Shown in pieces: positions 23,694 through 31,489 of a stretch of 33,678 nt of DNA. Source of the DNA: Rhodopila sp. (GTDB lineage Bacteria > Pseudomonadota > Alphaproteobacteria > Acetobacterales > Acetobacteraceae); assembly GCA_025355085.1 (NCBI GenBank), contig JANXLQ010000314.1:1-33678 (forward strand), read 5' to 3'. The number at the start of each line of letters is the position of its first letter. Within the stretch, counting starts at the first letter, position 1. Made by a program: the position numbers and the translations under genes. Below the pieces are notes generated by a model. It was not told where the DNA came from, ran no database searches, and saw only the letters and a list, made by a program, of their open reading frames with translations.

Positions 23694-24473
23694 TTAGCGG
23701 CCACGCCAAATGGGTTGACGTTTTTCGACATAGGCGCGAATGCCCTCGACTCTGTCCTCACTGCTGTATGGACTAATGCCCTCATTCAACCGAAGCGCCG
23801 CAGGCACCGGCAAACCGTTGGATCGGATCGCCGTTTCCTTCATGCGCCGCAGCGAAACCGGGGCGTTTTCGCAGATCGCCTCGGCCATGCGCATCGCTTC
23901 GTTCAGCGCTTCGCCACGCGGAACCACGCGGTTCACCAGCCCCCAGCGCCTAGCGTCCTCGGTGCCGATATATTCGCCCAGATACAGCATCTCATAGGCG
24001 ATGCCGGACGGGATCATCCGCGGCAGCATGACATTGGCGAAGTGCGCGCCCTTACCGCGTTTGGCTTCCGGCAAACCCAGCAGCGCATGTTCGGCAGCCA
24101 CTCGCATGTCGCAGGCCAACGCCAACTCCAAACCGCCGGCGACAGCCGATCCATTCAAAGCGGCGATGGTGGGCTTGATGGTTTCATAGACAACTTCGAA
24201 CACGTACCGCTGGACGCGGGACAGCAGCGGCTGGAACGGCTTTCCGTCCGCATCCTCCTGCGCCCGCGCCTTCAAATCGGCACCGGCGCAGAAGGCCCGG
24301 TCGCCAACCGACGTTAATACAATTGCCCTAACGTCCGGGTCGGCGCCGCCTTCGACGAACGCCTCGATCAATGCGTCCGACAACTCCGGCGAGAGCGAGT
24401 TCATCCGCTCCGGCCGGTTAATTGTCAGCACCAGGATTTGTCCGCGCATTTCCGCCAGCAGGATGTCGGTCAT
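23694..24473 (-). CDS. Enoyl-CoA hydratase/isomerase family protein
   Basis: 259 residues from ATG 24473, with GGGGGAGA about 8 nt upstream. Crotonase superfamily. Seen: ILVLTINRPERMNSLSPEL, the oxyanion-hole block DRAFCAGADLKARA, and NGSAVAGGLELALACDMRVAAEHALLGLPEAKRGKGAH, in which the Glu of LELAL and the Glu of LPEAKRG take the places of the two catalytic glutamates of enoyl-CoA hydratase. The usual GxxPGxGG after PEAKxG is here GKGAHFAN, so a specialised substrate is possible. It is divergent from the ADP-forming acyl-CoA synthetase gene with 126 bp between them. It probably hydrates an unsaturated acyl-CoA in the local pathway. Confidence 0.92.
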   Translation of the reverse strand: MTDILLAEMRGQILVLTINRPERMNSLSPELSDALIEAFVEGGADPDVRAIVLTSVGDRAFCAGADLKARAQEDADGKPFQPLLSRVQRYVFEVVYETIKPTIAALNGSAVAGGLELALACDMRVAAEHALLGLPEAKRGKGAHFANVMLPRMIPSGIAYEMLYLGEYIGTEDARRWGLVNRVVPRGEALNEAMRMAEAICENAPVSLRRMKETAIRSNGLPVPAALRLNEGISPYSSEDRVEGIRAYVEKRQPIWRGR

Positions 24474-24599
24474 CGTTCTCTCCCCCAAAATACAGGCGGC
24501 CAGAATAGCGCGGGTTTCCGAACATGGACATGGCAACGGACGATGCGACAGTATGCGCGCCGCGAAACGCCGCCTTTAGACGCCCGGAGTGCTCACTGT

Positions 24600-26645
24600 A
24601 TGCCAGCCCAAATCGCCACGCAGGACGCGTTGCACGCCTTGTTCCATCCGCGCGCAGTGGCAGTGATCGGCGCGTCCGACGATACAACGAAGCACGGCTA
24701 TATCGTGTTGACCAACATCCGCGACACCGGCTTTGAGGGCGGTATTTACGGCATTAGCCGCCGGCTGAAGGATGTCGATGGCATCCCGTGCTTCCCCGAT
24801 CTGGCATCGGTTCCCGAACAAATCGACACCGCATTCCTGGCGATCCCGGCCGAGGCTGCCGTGCAGGCGGTGCGCGACTGCGCCAGGGCTGGCCTTAAAG
24901 CGGTGATCGTGGGCTCCGCCGGTTATGCCGAAAGCCTGGATGCCGGCGGCGAGGCACGCCAGCGGGAACTTCAGCAAATCGCCGAGGAGGAAGGCATCCG
25001 AATCGTCGGGCCGAACTGCAACGGCATGTACAACGCGCATCATCCCGTATCGGTCGGGTTCAACACCGCGCACGCCAAGCGGCAGACACCCGGCGGAATC
25101 TCGATCTTTTCCCACAGCGGCGCGCTGTTCGATGCGATGGCCGGCCGGTTGCGCATGCTCGGCGCCGGGCTGTCGCTGTTCGCCTCGGCAGGGAACGAAG
25201 CCGACATGTCAGTGCTGGACTACATGGAATACGGCATCAGCCACGCCCAGACCCGTGTCATCGTTCTGTTGATCGACAGCCTGGACGATGGCCCGCGATT
25301 CCGCCGGCTGGCACTGGCGGCTCATGCGGCGGGCAAGCATGTCGTGGCATTGAAGATCGGAGGGTCGGAGGCAGGCGCGGCGGCAGCGGTGGCGCATTCG
25401 TCCCGCATGGCCGGCGACGACGCGTCCTATCGCGCACTGTTCGCGGCCAGCGGCGTGGCGACGGTCAAAACGCTGGAGGGCCTGATGACAGCCGCCGCTC
25501 TGCTGGACAAATACGGCAGTTGCCCGGGAAAGCTCGGGTCGCTGTCCACATCCGGCGCCGGCGCCTCTCTCATCGCCGACCGCTGCGAGGCACTCGATGT
25601 GCCGCTGGCAACCCTGACGCCGGAAACCTTTGCGGCAATCGACTCGCACAAGATGTTCTCGCGCATCGGCAACCCGCTCGACATGGGAATTTTCGGCGGC
25701 ATGCGTCGCTCGGCGGAGGTTCCCAGCCTGCTGATGAACGATGCGGGCGTGTCGGTCGGCCTCGCCCTGGTGCATTCGATGAACCCCTGGCAGGGCGACC
25801 CGTATCGCGCCGCGATGGGCGATGCCCGGAAGCGGTCCGGCAAGCCGCTGCTGGTGGTCACGCCGGGCGGCATGCCAGAGGCGGAACGGCAAACCTATCT
25901 GGATCGCGGCATCGACGTGTTCACCGACACCGACATCCTGTTAGAGGGAATTGGCGCGCTGATGACACCGCCGCCGCAACCCATTCCAGAATCCGTGCCC
26001 GCCAGAGCAAGCGCCCTCCCCGGCCGCCAGCTTACCGAACCCGAAAGCCTGCGCCTGCTGGCCGAATACGGTGTGCGGACGGTGCCGACAGTGGAATGCG
26101 ACTCGGCGGCCGCTGCCGTCACGGCAGCAATCCGCCTGGGTTATCCCGTGGTGTTGAAAGGCGTTGCCGACGGAGTCGCGCACAAAAGCGACCTCGGTCT
26201 GGTACATGTCGGCCTGCGCGACACCGATGCCGTGGCGCAGGCGTTCAAGGCGGCCGGCTGTCCCCGCGTGATCGTCCAGGCCATGATCGCCGGCGACCTG
26301 GAGGCCATAGCCGGAATCACCCGCGCGGACGGTGTCGGACTGGTCCTGATCGCCGGCCTCGGCGGCATCTTCGCGGAGGCGCTGCACGACGTCTCCACGT
26401 TCCCCATTCCTATCGGCCGCGGGTTCATCGAGGCCGCACTGGCGAAAGGCAACCTCGGGCGCGTGCTGGCCAGCCCCCGATGGAAACACCCCGGCTCATT
26501 CGATGCCTTCGTAGATCTGCTGATGGCACTACAGGCAGCGGCGTTGTCGCTCGGCGACACCCTGCAAGCCATCGACATCAACCCCGTCATTCTGGGCGAA
26601 GCAGGCGCCATTGCCGTCGATGCGCTGGTGATTCCAACACCATGA
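24600..26645 (+). CDS. ADP-forming acyl-CoA synthetase (acetate-CoA ligase type, fused alpha-beta)
   Basis: 681 residues from ATG 24600; the longer frame to 24438 overlaps the divergent gene and is rejected. It makes or breaks acyl-CoA with ATP/ADP and phosphate. Domains in order: CoA-binding (HPRAVAVIGASDDTTKHGY, about 16-33), succinyl-CoA-ligase-like (PGGISIFSHSGALFDAM and onward), then ATP-grasp from about 480 (LLAEYGVRTVP, GYPVVLKGV, VAHKSDLGLV) with the C-terminal AIDINPVIL. The phospho-histidine site is H266 in AAVAHSSRMAG, where the family usually has SHTGSLAG, so the neighbours of the catalytic His are changed. Its stop overlaps the start of the RuBisCO-like gene (ATGA, 26642-26645), so the two are translationally coupled. 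The acid it activates is unknown. Confidence 0.92.
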   Translation: MPAQIATQDALHALFHPRAVAVIGASDDTTKHGYIVLTNIRDTGFEGGIYGISRRLKDVDGIPCFPDLASVPEQIDTAFLAIPAEAAVQAVRDCARAGLKAVIVGSAGYAESLDAGGEARQRELQQIAEEEGIRIVGPNCNGMYNAHHPVSVGFNTAHAKRQTPGGISIFSHSGALFDAMAGRLRMLGAGLSLFASAGNEADMSVLDYMEYGISHAQTRVIVLLIDSLDDGPRFRRLALAAHAAGKHVVALKIGGSEAGAAAAVAHSSRMAGDDASYRALFAASGVATVKTLEGLMTAAALLDKYGSCPGKLGSLSTSGAGASLIADRCEALDVPLATLTPETFAAIDSHKMFSRIGNPLDMGIFGGMRRSAEVPSLLMNDAGVSVGLALVHSMNPWQGDPYRAAMGDARKRSGKPLLVVTPGGMPEAERQTYLDRGIDVFTDTDILLEGIGALMTPPPQPIPESVPARASALPGRQLTEPESLRLLAEYGVRTVPTVECDSAAAAVTAAIRLGYPVVLKGVADGVAHKSDLGLVHVGLRDTDAVAQAFKAAGCPRVIVQAMIAGDLEAIAGITRADGVGLVLIAGLGGIFAEALHDVSTFPIPIGRGFIEAALAKGNLGRVLASPRWKHPGSFDAFVDLLMALQAAALSLGDTLQAIDINPVILGEAGAIAVDALVIPTP

Positions 26646-27739
26646 GATTCGCCGTCACCTACCACATCCGCTCCGACGCGGCGTCGATCGAAGCCCGCGC
26701 CCAAGGCATCGCAGTTGAACAAAGCGTCGAAATGCCGCTCGGCGGTATTCAGGATTCTGCCGTCCTGGTCGATATTGTCGGACAGGTGGACGGGATTGCC
26801 GACATTGGCAATGACCTGTTCGCTGTCCGGATTATGCTTGCCGGCGCGACGATCGGTGAGGACGCCGGGCAATTCCTGAACATGCTGTTCGGCAATACCT
26901 CGCTGCACGAGGACGTCCTGCTGCACGACGCGGAAATACCCGGCACGCTAAGGTTGGCGTGCGGCGGCCCGCGCCACGGCATTGCCGGCCTGCGCCAGCG
27001 TTTGGGCGTGCCGCACCGGGCGTTCACCGGATCGGCGCTAAAGCCGCAAGGTTTATCGCCGGATCAGTTAGGAGGTCTGGCCGAGCAATTCGCCAGTGGC
27101 GGGCTGGATTTCGTGAAGGACGATCATGGGCTGGCGGACCAATCCTACAGCCGCTTCGCCAGCCGGGTGCGTTCTTGTGCGGCCGGTATCTCCCGGGGCA
27201 CAAAGATAACCGGGCACCCGACCCGATACATTCCCAGCCTGACCGGTAACCTGGACCAATTACGCACGCAGGCAGCACTGGCGCGCAACGAGGGGCTGGA
27301 CTGCGTCATGGTGGCGCCGATGATATCCGGTTTCTCCAACGTTCAGGCACTGGTCGCGGATTTCCCGGACATGGCCTTCTTCGCCCATCCCAGCATGGGC
27401 GGTCTGCGGATTTCTCCAGGTCTGCTCATCGGGAAACTGTTTCGCCTCATCGGTTGCGACGCAGTGGTGTTCCCAAGCCATGGCGGGCGGTTCGGGTATT
27501 CGCCGGCCATGTGCCTGGCATTGGCGGAAAATGCTCGGGGCAACGATCCCGGATGCCCTGCCCTGCCCGTCCCGGCTGGTGGCATGACGATTGACCGCAC
27601 TGCTGAAATTCTTGACTTCTATGGGCCGGACACGATGCTGCTGATCGGTGGCAACCTCCTTCTGGCGCGCGAGCGGATCGCCGGGGAAGCCGCCGCCTTT
27701 GCCCGCGCCGTTGCGGACCACACATTTACCAGGGGCTAG
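26642..27739 (+). CDS. RuBisCO-like protein (form IV type)
   Basis: 365 residues from ATG 26642. Shorter than true RuBisCO large subunits (about 450-480) but with their blocks in order: N-terminal FAVTYHI, FGNTS with N85 (equivalent to Asn123 of the spinach enzyme), GPRHGI, GSALKPQGLS with K134 (Lys175), GGLDFVKDDH with K159 (the carbamylated Lys201), FFAHPSMGG with H249 (His294), and VPAGGM at 311-315. Differences from carboxylating RuBisCO: the acidic ligand after Asp203 is His (H162), Lys177 is replaced in LKPQGL, the Arg after His294 is Pro, the Ser379 position is Ala, and no loop-6 lysine block is seen. It is therefore a RuBisCO-like protein that probably enolises or isomerises a phosphorylated sugar or related compound. 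It is coupled to the acyl-CoA synthetase before it, with a cupin 2 bp after. The reaction is unknown. Confidence 0.88.
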   Translation: MRFAVTYHIRSDAASIEARAQGIAVEQSVEMPLGGIQDSAVLVDIVGQVDGIADIGNDLFAVRIMLAGATIGEDAGQFLNMLFGNTSLHEDVLLHDAEIPGTLRLACGGPRHGIAGLRQRLGVPHRAFTGSALKPQGLSPDQLGGLAEQFASGGLDFVKDDHGLADQSYSRFASRVRSCAAGISRGTKITGHPTRYIPSLTGNLDQLRTQAALARNEGLDCVMVAPMISGFSNVQALVADFPDMAFFAHPSMGGLRISPGLLIGKLFRLIGCDAVVFPSHGGRFGYSPAMCLALAENARGNDPGCPALPVPAGGMTIDRTAEILDFYGPDTMLLIGGNLLLARERIAGEAAAFARAVADHTFTRG

Positions 27740-27741
27740 CC

Positions 27742-28203
27742 ATGGATTCCGAAATTCTGCCGCTGTTCCGCCCGGTCAAAGAAGACTTCCGTTGGGAGGC
27801 AGTTGCGCACCAACCGTACAAACAGGACGGAAGCGCCCCATTCAAGGATATTTCGCGGCAGGTGTTGTTCCACGAAGACTCCCTGGCGTGCGAGCTGCGC
27901 TATTTTGAAATGGATGCTAACGGCTACTCGACGTTGGAACGGCACGAGCATACTCATGGCGTTATGATCCTGCGCGGCTCCGGCGAATGCCTGGTCGGTG
28001 AAGATGTGCGAACGGTCAAGCAATTCGATTTAATATCGATCCCATCCATGGTCTGGCACCAATTCCGCGCCACCGCTGGTGAGCCGCTCGGTTTTCTCTG
28101 CATGGTCAATGCACAAAGGGACCGGCCGCAATTACCCTGCGACGCGGACCTTGCGGGTCTGAGGTCAATCCCGGCAGTAGCCCGATTTCTGGCAAAGCCC
28201 TGA
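27742..28203 (+). CDS. Cupin domain protein next to the RuBisCO-like gene
   Basis: 153 residues. Single cupin barrel. The first motif is ERHEHTHGVMILRGSGECLVG with H68 and H70 (and H72) as likely metal ligands; the glutamate usual four residues later is absent. The second motif gives H106 in IPSMVWHQF. EPLGFLCMVNAQRDRPQLP near the end is a long conserved-looking block. ATG 27742 follows the stop of the RuBisCO-like gene by 2 bp, with AGGGG inside that gene's end. In Rhodospirillum rubrum a cupin near a RuBisCO-like gene is the 1-methylthioxylulose 5-phosphate methylsulfurylase, so a sulfur-sugar role is a fair hypothesis. The acyl-CoA synthetase in this operon is not part of that pathway. Confidence 0.88.
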   Translation: MDSEILPLFRPVKEDFRWEAVAHQPYKQDGSAPFKDISRQVLFHEDSLACELRYFEMDANGYSTLERHEHTHGVMILRGSGECLVGEDVRTVKQFDLISIPSMVWHQFRATAGEPLGFLCMVNAQRDRPQLPCDADLAGLRSIPAVARFLAKP

Positions 28204-28217
28204 TTGGAATATAGTGT

Positions 28218-28251
28218 AGCAGAGGGGCACGCCGGGACGTGCCCCTCTGCT
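28218..28251. terminator. Bidirectional hairpin terminator
   Basis: AGCAGAGGGGCACG, loop CCGGGA, CGTGCCCCTCTGCT: a perfect 14-bp stem between the convergent cupin and csbD genes, 14 bp after the cupin stop. No strong T-tract is present, but position and strength fit a shared terminator. Confidence 0.75.
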
Positions 28252-28257
28252 GACAGA

Positions 28258-28440
28258 TCAGCGTTTGGTCATATCCCTGGCAGCATCTTTTGCTCCGCCA
28301 ACCGCATTCTGCACCTTGCCCGCAGCCTTTTCGGCAGCACCTTCAACCTGCGTTTTTGTGTCGCCGGTAACCTTGCCGACTGCCTCTTTCACACTGCCCT
28401 TGGCTTGGTGCAGGGCGCCTTCGACTCGATCCTTGTCCAT
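28258..28440 (-). CDS. CsbD family stress protein
   Basis: 60 residues, acidic/basic alternating and helical, with the CsbD pattern MDKDRVEGALHQAKGSVKEAVGKVTGD followed by EGAAEKAAGKVQNAVGGAKDAARD. These small hydrophilic proteins accumulate under general or envelope stress; their molecular role is unknown. ATG 28440 follows AGGAG at 6-nt spacing. A perfect 14-bp hairpin lies immediately upstream of the ribosome-binding site. Confidence 0.9.
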   Translation of the reverse strand: MDKDRVEGALHQAKGSVKEAVGKVTGDTKTQVEGAAEKAAGKVQNAVGGAKDAARDMTKR

Positions 28441-28453
28441 GTCTCACTCCTGA

Positions 28454-28485
28454 GTTTCAGACGACCCTGCCGGGTCGTCTGAAAC
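28454..28485 (-). promoter_or_regulatory. Perfect 14-bp hairpin in the csbD leader
   Basis: GTTTCAGACGACCC, loop TGCC (28468-28471), GGGTCGTCTGAAAC. It ends about 4 bases from the AGGAG ribosome-binding site of csbD. It could be an mRNA structure controlling translation or stability, a protein-binding palindrome, or a terminator for upstream read-through. Confidence 0.5.
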
Positions 28486-28613
28486 CTCAACGAGTGAAAG
28501 ACGGATAGGTTGCCTGTCGCATTCCAATCAACCGGCAACAGGCTTCGTCGCGATTGGTATCCATCCCGGGTTTACTATCGTTTGGCGGTTTAGATTCAGA
28601 TCGGTTTGACGAA

Positions 28614-29468
28614 TCACGACATGACCCGACCGGGCGCCGGGCCGTTGCCGCGCATTTTCAGCACCCCCGATAACGTATCGAACCAGAATGTCGCGCCGAA
28701 CAGCGTGGATAGTGCAGTGATCGCGAAGCCAAGACATTTGGCCAACCAACCGATAACGGACTTCGGGCATTGCGAGCCATCCATTTCCCAGCCGATCGGC
28801 AATCCAAGCTTCAGCATTTCGTCAAATGCGAACTTGGGTGGCAAAGCCTGCGTGATCGCATGCGTAATCTGCGGCTGTTGCCAAAGCGTCCGGGCAATTG
28901 CCAAGGTGTCGATATTCAAACCCATGGCGATCAGCAGTCCGAACCCAAAGCAAAAAAGCTGGGTCCAGCGTTTGTAGCTCCCACTGACCCTGTCCATTCC
29001 GGTATCAAACCAGGTACCGACCGCTGCTCGCATGGCATCGATACTCCCCTTTGCTCTGTCAGCCATGCCTGTCAGCATTGTTTGCATTTGCGGGTTCGCG
29101 GTCAGCAGCGGGCTGGCGGCAATCGCTGCCTTCATGTCCTCCGCCGTCCCGGACACGATGTTTACCGAATCCAGCATCGCGCCGGCGAAATGCAACGGAT
29201 CGATGTAGGCCGGTTTATGGATCATTCCACCCGGCGTCGTCGCGGAACCGTCGTCGCGCGGATTGACCAGCGCATGCTGGTACAGCGTCAGCGCCAAACC
29301 GGTAAATTTGGGATCGTTGACCAGGGACTGCACGCCGGCAAGCAATGTATTGGCCCGCCATGAGGCGACCGTTGCGCAAACCTCGGTCATCAATCCACAG
29401 ATCAGACTGACCGTCAGGAAAGCAAAGACGACGCCGACGGCGACATCAAGCACGCTGCTATTGAACAT
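28614..29468 (-). CDS. Integral membrane protein of unknown function
   Basis: 284 residues. Membrane segments at about 8-32 (VAVGVVFAFLTVSLICGLM) and about 171-190 (LFCFGFGLLIAMGLNI), and a pair near the C-terminus (about 240-265, with FGATFWFDTLSGVLKMRG). A soluble, Ala/Met-rich stretch of about 130 residues lies between the first and second. The C-terminal pattern FWFDTLS...RG recurs in uncharacterised proteobacterial membrane proteins. ATG 29468 follows GAGGGG. It stands alone. No function is proposed. Confidence 0.75.
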   Translation of the reverse strand: MFNSSVLDVAVGVVFAFLTVSLICGLMTEVCATVASWRANTLLAGVQSLVNDPKFTGLALTLYQHALVNPRDDGSATTPGGMIHKPAYIDPLHFAGAMLDSVNIVSGTAEDMKAAIAASPLLTANPQMQTMLTGMADRAKGSIDAMRAAVGTWFDTGMDRVSGSYKRWTQLFCFGFGLLIAMGLNIDTLAIARTLWQQPQITHAITQALPPKFAFDEMLKLGLPIGWEMDGSQCPKSVIGWLAKCLGFAITALSTLFGATFWFDTLSGVLKMRGNGPAPGRVMS

Positions 29469-29562
29469 TGTTGCCCCTCAGGATGACTATTTCGGTCACC
29501 GGCGAGGGAGTAGGATTACGTTTTCATTCTGATAGTCAAGCATCGCCGCGGACGAGGTGCCG

Positions 29563-30090
29563 TTAGGTCTGGTGGGACTGCGGCATCAGACCGCGCCTCG
29601 GCAACCATGCGACGAAGCGGTTGGCGTTGTCGATCGCTTCCTGCTCAACCGGCCGGCTGTCGCGCACGTAACGATTCGCGAAACCGTCCACACCCCAGCG
29701 TTGATATTGCATCACATGCGTCAATTCATGCGCCCACACCTTCAGGTCCGATTGCGCCACGGTTTCGGCCTTGAACAGAACGACATCGCCCAGCGTCATC
29801 GCCGTGGCGTCGCCATAGGAAAAGGCCAGCGCAGGCAGGGTCAGCGCACGCGAACCACCGACGGCAAAACGGCAGCGTTGCAGCAACGCAGCGGGGAAAT
29901 AGCCCAGCAACGACCGATAGACCGACGGCGGAATACCACGAACACCGTCCGCGATTGCTTGCTGACGTGCGTCTTCGATCAGCCGGGCTAGCGCGCTGCC
30001 GGCATAGTCGAGAAGGCCGGGTGCGATCCCGGGCTGCGCACGAACGGGGATTGCCCAGCCAAGGCAGGCTAGAAGGAATGAGCGGCGCAT
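29563..30090 (-). CDS. Secreted DUF4157-like protein with HExxH motif
   Basis: 175 residues. The N-terminus MRRSFLLACLGWAIPVRAQP is a typical cleavable signal peptide (cut probably after VRA). The core carries AMTLGDVVLFKAETVAQSDLKVWAHELTHVMQYQRWGVDGFANRYV, with HELTH as HExxH zinc-site motif and the HVMQY continuation typical of DUF4157 proteins. A glutamate further on (VEQEAIDNA) could be the third ligand. Probably a periplasmic or surface zinc protein; peptidase activity is unproven. It is monocistronic. About 256 bp without a gene lie between it and coq7. Confidence 0.8.
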   Translation of the reverse strand: MRRSFLLACLGWAIPVRAQPGIAPGLLDYAGSALARLIEDARQQAIADGVRGIPPSVYRSLLGYFPAALLQRCRFAVGGSRALTLPALAFSYGDATAMTLGDVVLFKAETVAQSDLKVWAHELTHVMQYQRWGVDGFANRYVRDSRPVEQEAIDNANRFVAWLPRRGLMPQSHQT

Positions 30091-30346
30091 TTGCGTACGG
30101 TCTGAAACAACATGACGATATATTCACCACCCTATCGCGTCGAAACGCCGCCTAAAATGTGGCCATATAGGGACAATTGGCGGCCGTCGGGCCAAGACTT
30201 GTGGTGGGCGCGTTCAAGGTAAATGTACGGAAAAATCCCGGAATCAGGCTATAAACCGTTGATAATAAAAATTTCATCTAACCGCGACCTGCCCGTCAAT
30301 GCCGGAACAGGCCCGTCCGCGCATCCCCCCCCGATCAGGGCGCCCT

Positions 30347-30904
30347 CTAAATCCGCTCGCTGATTGTGATCGCGGCGCGGCAGCCGGCCTTGATGACACG
30401 CGACATCAGCCGGTAACCGAACGCCTGTTCGGCTCCGTTCTCCAGGCCGATGTCACGATGCTCCAGTTCCTCGGCACGGAACGCCGCCACCGTCTCCCGC
30501 AGCGCCGGTTCAGCGGTTCCCAGGGTTTCGAGTTGGGCGGAGTAATGCTCGTCGATCGCTTCCTCGACCGCGACAGTGCAGGCCATCGCGGCTTTTTCGC
30601 CCATCGCCGCCGTTACAGCACCGAGCGCGAACCCGGCAATGTGCCAGAATGGCAGCAGCGCGGTCGGACGCACGCGGCGATCCGCGATCATGTCGTTAAA
30701 GGTCCGCAGATGCTGCTGTTCCTGTGCCTGCATGTGGCGGATCAGATCACCCTTCGGACCCTGCCCCAAGACCGCGAGTTGTCCGGCATAAATCCGAGTC
30801 GCGCCGTATTCGCCGGCCTGATCCACCCGGATCATCCGCTCCGCGATCTCGCGAACACTCGGATCGCCCGGCAACGCGCGCTCGATCGGACGGTTGTTTG
30901 TCAT
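30347..30904 (-). CDS. coq7: Demethoxyubiquinone hydroxylase Coq7
   Basis: 185 residues. Di-iron enzyme that hydroxylates demethoxyubiquinone late in ubiquinone synthesis, at the inner membrane. Ligand motifs in order: RVDQAGEYGA (E32), QAQEQQHL (E62 and H65), VAVEEAIDEHY (E114/E115, H120), and AEELEHRD (E145/E146, H149). The two ExxH-type pairs identify the Coq7 ferritin-like fold. ATG 30904 overlaps the stop of the DsbB-like gene by ATGA. This marks the organism as ubiquinone-using and proteobacterial. Confidence 0.95.
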   Translation of the reverse strand: MTNNRPIERALPGDPSVREIAERMIRVDQAGEYGATRIYAGQLAVLGQGPKGDLIRHMQAQEQQHLRTFNDMIADRRVRPTALLPFWHIAGFALGAVTAAMGEKAAMACTVAVEEAIDEHYSAQLETLGTAEPALRETVAAFRAEELEHRDIGLENGAEQAFGYRLMSRVIKAGCRAAITISERI

Positions 30905-31395
30905 CGTGTTCCCCTTCTGCCCAACAGACAGATGGCCAGCCCCGCGGCAAACGCCAGAGCGAACAGCAGGTTCATCGCTGCCATCGACAGCGGCAGGCCC
31001 GGTATCAGGAACGTCGGCTCATCGCACGGCTTGGATGGCCGCGCCGGCATGGACGCCAACCGTTCCGCGATCGAGCCGCTGAGGTGCGGTGCTGCACACT
31101 CCGGCAATGGGCTCGGCCACCAATGGAACTCCACCCCCACATGCACTGCCGCAACGGCGGCATCGGCCAGTAGGGCGGCGATGGCGAGACATAGCAACGG
31201 GATCACCAAACGGCTTGGTGCCATAGCCGCCAGAAGCCCAAGGACGATGACAACCCGGTATGGCCAGCGTTCGGCGAGGCACAGCGCACAGGGAACCAAT
31301 TCGCCCCAAATCTCGGACGCGTAGGCAAAACAGAGTGCGGCTGCCGCCAAAAGGGCCGCGAGAATGGCAAGGGTACGGGGTGAAAGACGCTGCAT
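30901..31395 (-). CDS. DsbB-family disulfide bond formation protein
   Basis: 164 residues from ATG 31395; the frame upstream to 31614 runs into the divergent gene and is rejected. Inner-membrane protein that reoxidises periplasmic DsbA and passes electrons to quinone. Four hydrophobic segments are seen. The first cysteine pair is C36/C39 in PCALCLAERWPY, with the family arginine and proline. The second pair is C100 (LPECAAPH) and C124 (KPCDEP). The coupling to coq7 makes sense since DsbB uses ubiquinone. The gene starts 95 bp from the divergent GST gene. Confidence 0.9.
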   Translation of the reverse strand: MQRLSPRTLAILAALLAAAALCFAYASEIWGELVPCALCLAERWPYRVVIVLGLLAAMAPSRLVIPLLCLAIAALLADAAVAAVHVGVEFHWWPSPLPECAAPHLSGSIAERLASMPARPSKPCDEPTFLIPGLPLSMAAMNLLFALAFAAGLAICLLGRRGTR

Positions 31396-31489
31396 AGCTT
31401 TCCATGTGCCCTGACTAATGGGGGGATGCAAGTTGCCTTGGGTGCCGATAAGGTAGTCCTTGGAAACCCTGTTTGAAGAGAAAAAACCA

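Noticed and set aside
25520-26641. Upstream extension of the RuBisCO-like frame through the acyl-CoA synthetase gene
   Set aside because: The extension is Arg/Pro/His-rich and overlaps a real gene in another frame; ATG 26642 starts the homologous part.
28204-28482. Plus-strand frame across the csbD gene
   Set aside because: It begins inside the terminator region and is antisense to CsbD, whose family pattern is clear.
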